Source: Micromonospora arida
GTDB lineage: Bacteria; Actinomycetota; Actinomycetes; Mycobacteriales; Micromonosporaceae
Assembly: GCF_003857035.1 (NCBI RefSeq)
Contig: NZ_QGSY01000212.1
Span: 1 to 51,445 of the forward strand
Length of the DNA: 51,445 nt
Direction: 5' to 3'
This document shows positions 9,003-17,627 of this stretch, in pieces. Made by a program: the position numbers and the translations under genes. Position 1 is the first letter of the stretch. Each line of letters starts with the position of its first letter. The notes under the pieces were generated by a model that worked only from the letters and a program-made list of their open reading frames with translations, ran no database searches and was not told the DNA's origin.

Positions 9003-9563
9003 ATGACCTCACGACTCAATCGGCTCGCTGTCGCGTTGCTCGCGACGACACTCGCCACCCTCGGCATCACGGTCGCCAACCCGGCGCCCGCGTCCGCCGC
9101 CATGACCATCTGCTACAACACCAGCCAGGCGGGAAGCTACGCCAGCGTCGCCAACCAGGCCGCCTCGATCTGGAACAACGCCACCGTCAACCTGACCCTC
9201 TCCGCCAACTGCGGCTCCAACCTGCGCATCTACCGGATCACCGGCGGCGGCTCGTACGCCCAACGGACCAGCCTCGGCAACGGCCGGGTCTACATCGACA
9301 CCCAGCAGGCCGCCCAGTACAGCGTGCTGCGGATCATGACCCACGAGATCGGGCACATCCTCGGCCTGCCGGACAACTACAACGGCAACTGCTCGCTGCT
9401 GATGTCCGGCGGCAGCGCCGGCACCAGCTGCACCAACGCCTACCCGAGCTCCGCCGAGGCGAGCCGGGTGAGCAACCTCTTCGCCGGCACGTTCAGCGCC
9501 ACCGACCGCAGCGCGGACATCTTCCGCGACAGCTGGCCGAGCGTGCTCACCTCAGTGAACTGA
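9003..9563 (+). CDS. Snapalysin-type secreted zinc metalloprotease (M7)
   Basis: A 186-residue secreted neutral protease. A Sec signal peptide (two arginines, a leucine-rich core, cleavage after about APASA at 29-33) precedes a compact catalytic domain. The zinc site is HEIGHILGLPD at 114-124, the HExxHxxGxxD signature of snapalysins, with H114, H118 and D124 as ligands and E115 as catalytic base. Paired cysteines (C37, C70 and two later ones) would form disulfides outside the cell. It has its own promoter and a hairpin terminator, and it interrupts the acyl-CoA catabolic locus on the opposite strand. Its neighbours therefore say nothing about its job. Confidence 0.9.
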   Translation: MTSRLNRLAVALLATTLATLGITVANPAPASAAMTICYNTSQAGSYASVANQAASIWNNATVNLTLSANCGSNLRIYRITGGGSYAQRTSLGNGRVYIDTQQAAQYSVLRIMTHEIGHILGLPDNYNGNCSLLMSGGSAGTSCTNAYPSSAEASRVSNLFAGTFSATDRSADIFRDSWPSVLTSVN

Positions 9564-9579
9564 TCGACCGGGCACGTGG

Positions 9580-9607
9580 AAGGGGCCGGCGCGCGTGCCG
9601 GCCCCTT
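9580..9607. terminator. Bidirectional hairpin terminator
   Basis: AAGGGGCCGGC pairs perfectly with GCCGGCCCCTT around a 6-nt loop, between the convergent ends of the protease and HMG-CoA lyase genes. A-rich and T-rich edges suit termination on both strands. Confidence 0.8.
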
Positions 9608-9618
9608 TCGTCGCGTCC

Positions 9619-10539
9619 TCAGCTCGGCAGCGGCGTCAGCCGGGTACGCGGGCCGGCTCGCAGCACACCGGACGGCAGCTTCTTGCCGAGCAACTCCTCG
9701 GCCAACTCCGCCACCTCGATGAGCGCCGGCAGGTCGATGCCGGTGTCGATGCCCATGTCGTGCAGCATGTGCACGGCCTCCTCGGTGGCCAGGTTGCCGC
9801 TCGCTCCCGGCGCGTACGGGCAGCCACCGAGGCCACCGACGCTGGCGTCGAACTCGGTCACCCCCAGCTCCAGCGCGGTCAGCAGGTTGGCCAGCGCCGT
9901 ACCCCGGGTGTTGTGGAAGTGCAGCAGGACCGGCACGTGCGCGTTGCGGTCACGTACCGCGGTCAGCAGCTCGCGGACCCGACGTGGGGTGCCCATGCCG
10001 GTGGTGTCGCCGAACGCGACCCGGTCCGCGCCGTCGCGGACGACCCGGTCCACGATCCCGGCCACCCGCTGCGGGTCGATGTCCCCCTCGTACGGGCAGC
10101 CGAAGCTGGTCGCCACAATCACCTCGACCCGTGCCGACGCACCGTGCAGCAGGTCGATCAGCGCGGCGATGTCGTCCAGCGACTCGTCGGTGGACCGGTT
10201 GACGTTGCGCCGGTTGTGCGTGTCGCTGGCCGAGACCACCACCTCGATCTCGGTGAATCCGGCGGCGAGGGCCCGCTGGGCGCCCCGGGTGTTCGGCACC
10301 AGCGCGGAGTACCGCACCCCGTCGGCCTTCACCGCCCGCTGCCACACCTCGTCGGCGTCGGCCATCTGCGGAATCGCCTTGGGGTGCACGAACGACACCG
10401 CCTCGATTCGGCGTACGCCGGTGCCGGAGAGGGCATCGAGCAGCCGCACCTTGGCGTCGATCGGGATCGGGTCCTCGTTCTGCAACCCGTCCCGCGGCCC
10501 AACCTCGCGGATCGAGACGGAATCTGGCAGTTGACTCAT
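9619..10539 (-). CDS. Hydroxymethylglutaryl-CoA lyase
   Basis: A 306-residue TIM-barrel lyase that splits 3-hydroxy-3-methylglutaryl-CoA into acetyl-CoA and acetoacetate, the last step of leucine degradation. Signatures are the N-terminal REVGPRDGLQNE (catalytic R and metal-binding D), the strand FGDTTGMGTP, the metal ligands in LHFHNTRG, and the C-terminal signature SVGGLGGCPYAPGASGN with the catalytic-loop cysteine. It lies downstream of the biotin carboxylase gene on the same strand, but an 81-bp palindromic element lies between them, so they may not form one transcript. Confidence 0.93.
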   Translation of the reverse strand: MSQLPDSVSIREVGPRDGLQNEDPIPIDAKVRLLDALSGTGVRRIEAVSFVHPKAIPQMADADEVWQRAVKADGVRYSALVPNTRGAQRALAAGFTEIEVVVSASDTHNRRNVNRSTDESLDDIAALIDLLHGASARVEVIVATSFGCPYEGDIDPQRVAGIVDRVVRDGADRVAFGDTTGMGTPRRVRELLTAVRDRNAHVPVLLHFHNTRGTALANLLTALELGVTEFDASVGGLGGCPYAPGASGNLATEEAVHMLHDMGIDTGIDLPALIEVAELAEELLGKKLPSGVLRAGPRTRLTPLPS

Positions 10540-10583
10540 CGGTCACCTCGCTGTGACGTCGGATCGGGACAGTGTGTCGGCCG

Positions 10584-10664
10584 CTTTGCTCTGCTGCCCT
10601 ATGTGCGACGGTTACTGTCCGTCATCCGGACACTCGCTGTCGCATATAGGTAAGCAGAGCAAAG
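10584..10664. repeat. 81-bp palindromic intergenic element
   Basis: Two 26-nt arms, CTTTGCTCTGCTGCCCTATG... on the left and its near-complement on the right (3 mismatches), enclose a second small stem TGTCCG/CGGACA. The nested cruciform or hairpin fills the gap between the biotin carboxylase and HMG-CoA lyase genes. It may act as a terminator or processing site, or be a dispersed non-autonomous repeat. No second copy was noticed in this window. Confidence 0.75.
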
Positions 10665-10725
10665 GGCGCGCGAACCAGTCTTGCCTCGCCGCCGGACGAC
10701 GGTCGACGGTCGACGGCCTGGCCGG

Positions 10726-12063
10726 TCAACGCATGCGGGAGACGATGCCGGTGTCGTAGGCGCCGGAGAGGAACTCCTCGTTGGTCAGCAACTCGGCGAA
10801 GAAGGGGACGTTGTTCTTCGGACCCTCGATCTGAAAGGCCGCGACGGCTGCCTTCGCGCGATCGAGCGCCTCGTCGCGGGTCGCGCCGCTGACGATCAGC
10901 TTGGCCAGCAGGCTGTCGTAGAACGGGGTGACCGTGTTGCCCTCGGTGTAGCCGGAGTCCACCCGGACACCCTCGCCCGTCGGCTCGACCCACGTCCTGA
11001 TCACACCGGGGCCGGGCAGGAAGCGCTTCGGGTCCTCCGCGTTGATCCGCATCTCGATGGCGTGGCCACCCGGGGTCAACGCGTCCGGGTCGAACGTCGG
11101 CGCCAACCCGGAGGCCACCCGCAGCTGCTCCTCGACCAGGTCGATGCCGTAGACGTACTCGGTGACCGGGTGCTCGACCTGCAACCGGGTGTTCATCTCC
11201 AGAAAGAAGAACTCGCCGGTGGTGGGGTCGAGCAGACACTCCACCGTGCCCGCGTTGCGGTAGCCGACCGCCTCGCCGGCTCGCACCGCCGCCGCCAGCA
11301 GCCGGGATCGCAGCTCCGGCGAGACCGCCGGCGACGGGGACTCCTCGACCAGCTTCTGGTTGCGCCGCTGCACCGAGCACTCCCGCTCGCCGAGCGCCAC
11401 CACCCGACCATCGGCCAGGCCGAGGATCTGCACCTCGACGTGCCGTACCCGGGGAAAGTACCGCTCGATCAGCACCGAACCGTCGCCGAACATCCGCTCG
11501 GCGAACGCGCGCACCTTGTCGTACTCGGTGCGCAGCCCGGCCTCGTCGACCGCCACGCCCATGCCCATGCCGCCACCGCCGGCGGCGGCCTTGACCATCA
11601 CCGGGTAGCCGATCTCGGCCGCGGCCGTCACCGCCGCGTCCAGGTCGGCGGCCGGGTCGGTGGTACCCGGCGCGACCGGAACACCGGCCGCCGCCATCAG
11701 GTTCCGGGCGTTGATCTTGTCGCCCATCGCGGTGATCGCGTCCGCGTCGGGTCCGACCCAGACCAGGCCGCTCGCCTCGACGGTACGGGCGAAATCGGCG
11801 TTCTCCGACAGGAAGCCGTACCCGGGGTGGATCGCCTGCGCGCCCGTCGACTTCGCGGCGGCGAGGATCGCCTCGGTGTTGCGGTAGCTCAGCGCCGGGT
11901 TCGGTGGGCCGATGAGGACCGCCTCGTCCGCCTCCGCCACGAACGGCAGGTCGGCGTCGGCCTCCGAGTGCACCGCGATCACGCGGATGCCGAGCCGCTT
12001 GGCGGTCCGGATGATCCGGCGGGCGATCTCGCCCCGATTGGCGACCAGCAGTGACTCGATCAT
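10726..12063 (-). CDS. Biotin carboxylase subunit, without biotin carrier domain
   Basis: A 445-residue biotin carboxylase: biotin-carboxylase N-domain (IESLLVANRGEIARRI), ATP-grasp domain with the glycine loop KAAAGGGGMGMG, RECSVQRRNQK and the EMNTRLQVEHPVTE signature. It carboxylates biotin with ATP and bicarbonate to supply the carboxyltransferase. Methylcrotonyl- and propionyl-CoA carboxylase alpha chains are usually 590-670 residues with a C-terminal biotinyl domain. This one stops at a TGA right where the biotin carboxylase domain ends, like E. coli AccC, and I see no MKM biotinylation motif in the gap after it. A separate carrier protein elsewhere must serve it. It sits 71 nt behind the TetR gene, probably co-transcribed. 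Confidence 0.9.
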   Translation of the reverse strand: MIESLLVANRGEIARRIIRTAKRLGIRVIAVHSEADADLPFVAEADEAVLIGPPNPALSYRNTEAILAAAKSTGAQAIHPGYGFLSENADFARTVEASGLVWVGPDADAITAMGDKINARNLMAAAGVPVAPGTTDPAADLDAAVTAAAEIGYPVMVKAAAGGGGMGMGVAVDEAGLRTEYDKVRAFAERMFGDGSVLIERYFPRVRHVEVQILGLADGRVVALGERECSVQRRNQKLVEESPSPAVSPELRSRLLAAAVRAGEAVGYRNAGTVECLLDPTTGEFFFLEMNTRLQVEHPVTEYVYGIDLVEEQLRVASGLAPTFDPDALTPGGHAIEMRINAEDPKRFLPGPGVIRTWVEPTGEGVRVDSGYTEGNTVTPFYDSLLAKLIVSGATRDEALDRAKAAVAAFQIEGPKNNVPFFAELLTNEEFLSGAYDTGIVSRMR

Positions 12064-12134
12064 GTTTCCTCCCGGCGTCCGGATGGTGGGACGATGTCAG
12101 GGAATCATGACCGGTGCGGTTCTGACGAGTCGCC

Positions 12135-12734
12135 TCAGGCGAGCAGCGCGGCCAGGGTCGCGCCGCGCAGCAGCTCGGCGCGGCGTCGCCGGTCCACCTC
12201 ACCACCGAGGAACGGCGTCGAGTTCATCAGGCCGAACGCGGCGTGCGCGAGCACCCGCGCCTCACCGTCGGGCATTCCCGGGTGCAGCGCGGTGAGCACT
12301 GTCACCCACTCCTCGACGTAGAGGCGTTGCAGGCGACGAATCCGGCGCCGCGGCTCCTCGGGCAGGCGGTCCAGCTCGTGCAGGTGCAACGCGATCACCG
12401 CCGGGTTGGCCAGCGCGAACTCGACGTGGAAGTCGATCAGCGACTCCAGCACGCCGCGCGGGTCGTCCGAGCGCCCGGCGGCGCGTTCCCGCCCACCGGC
12501 CAGCAACCCCTCACTGACCGGAATCAGCGCGGCGGCCAGCATGGCTTCCTTGCCGGCGAAGTGGTGGTAGAGCGCCGGACCGGTGACTCCGGCGGCCGCG
12601 CCGATGTCGTCCATCGACACGCCGTGATAGCCACGCGCCGCGAACAGACCTACCGCGATCTCCAGGATCTCGTCCTTGCGGGACCTGCGCCGGCCCGCAC
12701 CCGCCGCACCCCGTGCCTGCTGCTCCACCGTCAC
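12135..12734 (-). CDS. TetR/AcrR family transcriptional regulator
   Basis: A 199-residue TetR-type repressor. The HTH at about residues 20-65 has the family pattern EILEIAVGLFAARGYHGVSMDDIGAAAGVTGPALYHHFAGKEAML. The C-terminal helical domain would bind a small ligand. It is the first gene of a probable transcript with the biotin carboxylase, so control of acyl-CoA or leucine catabolism with an acyl-CoA inducer is likely. The palindrome before the carboxyltransferase gene is a candidate site, but this link is inference. Confidence 0.88.
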   Translation of the reverse strand: MTVEQQARGAAGAGRRRSRKDEILEIAVGLFAARGYHGVSMDDIGAAAGVTGPALYHHFAGKEAMLAAALIPVSEGLLAGGRERAAGRSDDPRGVLESLIDFHVEFALANPAVIALHLHELDRLPEEPRRRIRRLQRLYVEEWVTVLTALHPGMPDGEARVLAHAAFGLMNSTPFLGGEVDRRRRAELLRGATLAALLA

Positions 12735-12796
12735 CGGGCAAGCCTAGACCGCGAGGAGCCCGCGATGGTTGCCGGTCAGTTTCGTCCTCCCCGGGC

Positions 12797-12829
12797 CAGG
12801 CCGCCCCTGAGCTGGCCAGGGGCGGCCTG
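12797..12829 (-). terminator. Hairpin terminator after TPR gene
   Basis: Thirteen-base perfect arms (CAGGCCGCCCCTG and complement) around a 7-nt loop lie just past the stop codon of the TPR gene. Confidence 0.75.
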
Positions 12830-12834
12830 CGAGG

Positions 12835-15717
12835 TCAGTCGTCCTCGTCCAGGTCGTGCTCCGCGCGCAACGCCGCGGCTTCCGTGGGCCGATCGAGCAG
12901 ATCCAGCACCCGAGCCAGCAGCCAGGCCGTCTGGCGGACCTGCCGCGAGGCGGCCGGCAACCCACCGAGCACGCGGCGCAGCAGCGGCTCCGCCTCGGCC
13001 GGGCGGTCCAGGCGCAGCAGCAACTCACCGATCAGGGCCTCCACCTGGGCGGCCTCGCCGAACGCCTCGATCGACCGCAACCCGTCCGGCACCCCGGTGA
13101 GCCGGCCCAGCGCCTCGTCCAGTCGGTTCTCGCCGGTGAGCACCCGCGCTCCGACCTCGGCCGCCAGGGCCAGCTCGTACAGCACCGGCGGATCGGCCTG
13201 CCCGCCCAGCTTCGCCGCCAACCCGTCCACCACCTCGACGGCGCGCAACGCCGCGTCCCGGTCGTCGGCCCAGAGCCAGGCGTACGCCTCCCGTCGGCGA
13301 GCACGCAGCTCGTCCAGCGGCAGGTCACCGAGCCGGTAGGCCTCAGCCGCGGCGGCGAACCGCTCTCCCGCCGCCGCGTCCCGGTCGGCGTCGTAGAGGA
13401 TTCCGCCGGCCTCCTCCAGCACCTGCGCCCGGTGCGGAAGGTTGTCCGGTCCGTCCAGGTTGCTGGCCAACTGCTCCAACAGGGCCAACGCGGGATCGAT
13501 CTCACCAAGTCCGGCGTAGACGCCGGCCAGCAGGTGCCGGCAGCGGTCGGCCTCGGCCTGGGCGCCGAGCCGATCCAGACCGAGCACGGCCTCCTCGGCG
13601 ACCTCGGCGGCCTCGGCGAGCCGGCCCACCATCCGGTACGCGTTCGCCAGCTCCCACCGCAGGAACGCGTCCCCCTCGGCGCCCCGCTCCACGCACAGCG
13701 TCACCGCCTCGACGAAGTCGTCCACCGCGTCCGGGGCCCGGCCGGCCGCCAGCAACGCGCGGGCGCGGGCGACCCGGACCGGCAGCTCCGCGTCCGCCGG
13801 TGCCGCCTCCAACGCCTCGTCGCAGGCGGCCACGGCGTCCGCCGGATCGTCGACCAGCCGCGCGTACGCCAGGCCGGCGCCCGTGACCACCTCGCCGACA
13901 CCCAACTCCCGGCCGATCCGACGTGCCTCGTCGACGGCGGCGCGGGCCTCGTCGACGCGGTCCAACTGCTCCAGCAGGTGCCCCCGGTGCAGTGCGATCC
14001 GGGCCGCCAGGTGCCGATCGCCGCCCGCGTCGGCAGGTACCCGGTCGAGCGCGGCGAGCGCGTCCGCCCAGCGCTCGCGGTGCAGCAGCACCAACGCCAC
14101 GCGGTCGTGTCCGGCCGCCCGCTGCGCGGCGTCGCCGAGCCGGTCCAGGACCTCGGCCGCCTCCCGGACCAGCAGCAGGCCTTCCTCGGTTTCCTCGTCG
14201 GAGCGGGTCAACAGCACGCCGAGCCGCCCGGCGACCGCCTGGGCGGCCACCTCCTCGCCCGCCTCCCGGTACAGCTCCAACGCCGCCCGATTCAGCTTGA
14301 TCGCACCATCGATGTCGTCCTCGTCGCCACGCTCCGACGCGCGCAGGGCCAGCCGGTGCGCTGACGTGCGGGCGGGCAGCTCGGCGGAGCCGAACCGGTC
14401 GTCGAAGGCGACCAGCGCCGCCCGGAAGGTGGCCCGGTCGTGCCGGCCCCAGCTCTGCTCCGCGAGGTTCAGCAGATCGTCCGGGCCGGCGTCGGCGGGC
14501 ACGGTCACGGCAGGTCGTTCACCCTTACCGCTGCGCACTCGCTCGGCTCGCTCGGTGGACGACGCTGGTGTGCCCGGCTCGTCCGCGACCGGACGGGTCG
14601 GGCGGGCCGGGCGGCGACGGACGCTCGCCGACAGCGGCACATGCTCCCCGCTGGCCTGCACTGCCAGCCGACGAGCGATCCACTCGGACTGCTGACTCGT
14701 GCCGTTACGGGCGTCGAAGCGGGCGGCCAGACCGGCCGCGGTCTCGGCCAGTTCGTCCGCCAACGACGCCGCCGACACCTCGGCGGCCGGCCGGCCCTCG
14801 GCGGCCCGGCGGTACACGGTCGACGGGCCGGCCTGACGCAGCGCTGCGGAGGCCGCCGCCGCGAAGTGCATGGCGGCGGCCGGCGACGGCGGCCGGTCCA
14901 GCCAGTCCAGGTGCCGCTCGACCAGCTCGACCGCCCGCGCCTCGTTGCCGGTCAGCGTGCAGAACTCGACGTGGTCCGCGATGTCCCACAAGTCCGCGAG
15001 GTTGCCACGCAGCCGGCGGTACGCCTCCCGGTGCGCGTCCCGCGCCTCCTCGGCCCGCCCGGTGCGCAGGTACGGCAGGAGCAGCGCGGTGAGGATCGCC
15101 TGCGGCTGCTCGGTGCAGGTGAGCCGACCGGCGAGCACCGGCTCAGCCAGCGCCACCGCCTCGGCGTCCCGGCCGGTGTCGGCGAGGTAGCTCACCTGGC
15201 TCGTCGGATCACAGCCGGCGCAGTCGGAGAGTTCGTCGCGAGGAGTGGTCTGCCAGAGCCGGTACCAGTGCGCGGCGGCCTCGACGTCGCCCACGTGCTC
15301 GGCAACCCGGAACCGGTGCTTGTGCACGGCCTGAAGGCTGTGCCCGCCGGCCCGGTAACGCCGCTCCATGTCGTCCAGCACCGCGTACGTGCGGTCCAGT
15401 GGCACCTCGGGGAACTTCAGCAGGCCGGACGCCATGTACTTGAAGTGCCACAGCAGTTGGTGCAGGTGGCGCTGATGGTAGGGCTGCGGGTCCCGGTCGA
15501 ACTCGGACAGACACCAGGAGAAGGTCACGAAGGACTTGGCCGGCTCACCGCCGTAGATGTAGCCGGTGGTGGCCTGCATCCGGGTGACGAACGCGAGGTG
15601 CCGGTCGTCGGCGGCGTCCACCCGGCGCAGCAACTGCTCCAGCGCGGCGATCTGCCCCGCCCCGTACGGCATTTCGGAGATGCCGCGCAGCACCCGCCAC
15701 AGATCCTCGTCGCTCAT
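12835..15717 (-). CDS. Large TPR-repeat protein coupled to HSP90
   Basis: A 960-residue cytosolic protein with no signal or membrane segment. The N-terminal third (about 1-330) holds degenerate helical repeats with WYRLWQTT and HRHRFRVAEH-like motifs. A basic/proline linker follows near 340-400 (VRRRPARPTRPVADEPGTP), and then a long array of alanine- and leucine-rich TPR-type helices ends in an acidic tail LDEDD. The ATG sits 2 nt after the TGA of the HSP90-like gene, so the two are translationally coupled. TPR proteins are classic HSP90 co-chaperones, so this is probably its adaptor or client scaffold, though no EEVD-type anchor is visible at the HSP90 C-terminus. The open frame extends much further upstream, but that part lies antisense inside a gene frame and is not coding. 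Confidence 0.8.
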   Translation of the reverse strand: MSDEDLWRVLRGISEMPYGAGQIAALEQLLRRVDAADDRHLAFVTRMQATTGYIYGGEPAKSFVTFSWCLSEFDRDPQPYHQRHLHQLLWHFKYMASGLLKFPEVPLDRTYAVLDDMERRYRAGGHSLQAVHKHRFRVAEHVGDVEAAAHWYRLWQTTPRDELSDCAGCDPTSQVSYLADTGRDAEAVALAEPVLAGRLTCTEQPQAILTALLLPYLRTGRAEEARDAHREAYRRLRGNLADLWDIADHVEFCTLTGNEARAVELVERHLDWLDRPPSPAAAMHFAAAASAALRQAGPSTVYRRAAEGRPAAEVSAASLADELAETAAGLAARFDARNGTSQQSEWIARRLAVQASGEHVPLSASVRRRPARPTRPVADEPGTPASSTERAERVRSGKGERPAVTVPADAGPDDLLNLAEQSWGRHDRATFRAALVAFDDRFGSAELPARTSAHRLALRASERGDEDDIDGAIKLNRAALELYREAGEEVAAQAVAGRLGVLLTRSDEETEEGLLLVREAAEVLDRLGDAAQRAAGHDRVALVLLHRERWADALAALDRVPADAGGDRHLAARIALHRGHLLEQLDRVDEARAAVDEARRIGRELGVGEVVTGAGLAYARLVDDPADAVAACDEALEAAPADAELPVRVARARALLAAGRAPDAVDDFVEAVTLCVERGAEGDAFLRWELANAYRMVGRLAEAAEVAEEAVLGLDRLGAQAEADRCRHLLAGVYAGLGEIDPALALLEQLASNLDGPDNLPHRAQVLEEAGGILYDADRDAAAGERFAAAAEAYRLGDLPLDELRARRREAYAWLWADDRDAALRAVEVVDGLAAKLGGQADPPVLYELALAAEVGARVLTGENRLDEALGRLTGVPDGLRSIEAFGEAAQVEALIGELLLRLDRPAEAEPLLRRVLGGLPAASRQVRQTAWLLARVLDLLDRPTEAAALRAEHDLDEDD

Positions 15718-15719
15718 GC

Positions 15720-17507
15720 TCACTCCCGTCCCGGGACAGCCCGGCCGAGCAGGCCGAGGAAGGAATCGTTCAGCAGCGCGGCGTCGGCCGCGCGGATCGG
15801 ATGGTGGCCGAGCAGCAGCGCCTGCCCGTACAGCGCCTCGATGGCCAGACCGACCAGCTCCGGGTCGCTCAGCATGGTCACCCGTCGTACGAGCGGGTTG
15901 CGGTGGTTGAGCACCAACTGCGGACGGTCCGGCGGGGCGGTGGCGGCGAGCGCGTCGAGCACTCCACCCCACAGCTCGTCGGCCCGGTCCCGGCTGGCGG
16001 CGAGCTGGTCGTTGAACGCCGCCGACCGGCTGACCAGGTAGAGCGCAGGCAGCGAGACCGGGTCGTACGCCCGGATGACCACCTCGCAGCCGGAACGCTC
16101 GACGGCCCGCTGCGCCGCCGCGAGGAACGGTCGCAGCGCCAACTCCACCTGCGGGTCGAGCGCGTCGAACCGGGTGGTGAGGTCGCTCGGCTCCAGCCGC
16201 TCGATCAGCACCGAGCGGTCCACCACCGGCAGCCGCTCGATCAGCTCGGTGTCGTACGTGTAGCCGGCGTTGACCACCGCCAGGTCCTGCGCGGCGGCGA
16301 CCGCGGCGAGCTGACGGAACTCGTCCAGGCTCGCCGCGTAGCGGAGCACGCCGTAGCGTTCGCGAAACTCGGCGAGGGTGAGCGTGCCGACGTTGGTGTC
16401 CATTGGCCACCACCGGTCGACCAGCCGGAGCATCTCGTCGTCGTGCAACGCCAGGGCCTTCACGCCGAGGTGGTGCACCTGGAGGAACTCGGCCAGCCGA
16501 TGCGGGTCGTGCCGGGCCAACCGGACCAGCCAGCCGCGCACCTGGTCGCCGAGCGCCTCCCGGGTCGCCGTCAGCAGGGTGTCCTCGTAGAGGGCCTCCC
16601 GGCTGGCGGTCGGGCGCAGCTCGGTCGCGTCCACCACACAGTGCGCGAAGAACGCCCACTCGGGCAGCAGCCCGTCGGCGTTCTCGGTGAGCAGCATCCG
16701 CTTGAGGTAGACGCGATGCCCGGCCCGGGCCGCCGGGTTCACCGGCGTCGGCAGGATGACGGCGACACCGGTCAGCCCGGCCTCCGGCACGGCCAGCGCC
16801 ACGACGTCGAACGGGTCCACGCCGAGCGTCTCCCGGGCGTACCGGATCAGCGCCGCTCGGTCCAGTGGCGCACCCGGCGTGGTCGGCCAGGGCGGCTCCC
16901 CGGTGGTGGTGACGACGTCGCCGACGCGGACGGTGACCGGCAGCAGTGCGCCGAAGAGCCGGGCCAGGTCGGTGACGGTCGCGGTGGTGAACCACTGGTC
17001 CGCGTCGCGGCGGGGCATTAGCGTGACTGTGGTGCCCGGCTCGGCGCGGGCGGCCTCCGGCGGCGCCACCGTCACCGCGTACCGGCCGTCGGCGTACCCG
17101 GTCCAGCGAACCGTGGGGTTGTCGCCGTGCCGGGTGAGCACCTGGATCTCGTCGGCCACCAGGAAGCAGGAGAGCAGACCGATGCCGAACTGGCCGAGGA
17201 ACTCGTGCCGGGAGAAACCAAGCTCGTCGCGCTTCGAGCTGCGGCCGATGGTGGCCAGCAGCTCGTGCACCTGCGCCTCGGTCAGGCCGATGCCGGTGTC
17301 GTGCACCCGTAGCGTGCCGTCGCCGGTGCTGTCCGGGGGTTCGATGCGTACCAGCGCCGGCGCGTCCGGCTCGGTCCCGCGTCGGGCGGTGATCGCGTCC
17401 ACCGCGTTCTGGAGCAGCTCGCGGACGTAGACCCGCGGGCTGCCGTAGAGGTGATGACTGAGCAGGTCAACCACGCCACGTAGGTCGACCTGGAAAGTGT
17501 GATCCAC
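15720..17507 (-). CDS. HSP90 family molecular chaperone (HtpG-like)
   Basis: A 595-residue HSP90-type ATPase with the GHKL nucleotide-binding domain at about 1-200: YVRELLQNAVDAI (metal and ATP residues E and N), VHDTGIGLTEAQV (D-x-G motif) and GQFGIGLLSCF (glycine-rich lid). The middle domain follows, with a catalytic-loop-like TASREALYEDTLL. It is slightly shorter than HtpG (about 625), and the C-terminal dimerisation part is divergent. The GTG start is chosen because GGGGAG precedes it and the product begins at the family position (DHTFQVDLRGVVDLL); an ATG 15 codons upstream is the alternative. It is the first gene of a two-gene unit with the TPR protein. Confidence 0.88.
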   Translation of the reverse strand: MDHTFQVDLRGVVDLLSHHLYGSPRVYVRELLQNAVDAITARRGTEPDAPALVRIEPPDSTGDGTLRVHDTGIGLTEAQVHELLATIGRSSKRDELGFSRHEFLGQFGIGLLSCFLVADEIQVLTRHGDNPTVRWTGYADGRYAVTVAPPEAARAEPGTTVTLMPRRDADQWFTTATVTDLARLFGALLPVTVRVGDVVTTTGEPPWPTTPGAPLDRAALIRYARETLGVDPFDVVALAVPEAGLTGVAVILPTPVNPAARAGHRVYLKRMLLTENADGLLPEWAFFAHCVVDATELRPTASREALYEDTLLTATREALGDQVRGWLVRLARHDPHRLAEFLQVHHLGVKALALHDDEMLRLVDRWWPMDTNVGTLTLAEFRERYGVLRYAASLDEFRQLAAVAAAQDLAVVNAGYTYDTELIERLPVVDRSVLIERLEPSDLTTRFDALDPQVELALRPFLAAAQRAVERSGCEVVIRAYDPVSLPALYLVSRSAAFNDQLAASRDRADELWGGVLDALAATAPPDRPQLVLNHRNPLVRRVTMLSDPELVGLAIEALYGQALLLGHHPIRAADAALLNDSFLGLLGRAVPGRE

Positions 17508-17627
17508 GCCTGATGTCTCCCCGGTCCCGATGCCGGCGCTCACCGTACCCATGATCACCGACAGGCGCGGTCCCCTTCTGCCCGACGGCTTGACCCTCGA
17601 CCCGGTCGAACCGGCACGGTCGCCGGC

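Noticed and set aside
9573..9578. Second CACGTG as a parS candidate
   Set aside because: Only the central hexamer matches; the flanking GTTT/AAAC arms are absent. The same holds for other CACGTG-like spots, for example near 40384.
15718..16995. N-terminal extension of the TPR frame to 1386 codons
   Set aside because: The extra part lies inside the HSP90-like gene in another frame and is arginine/proline-rich; the coupled ATG with the 2-nt gap explains the start.
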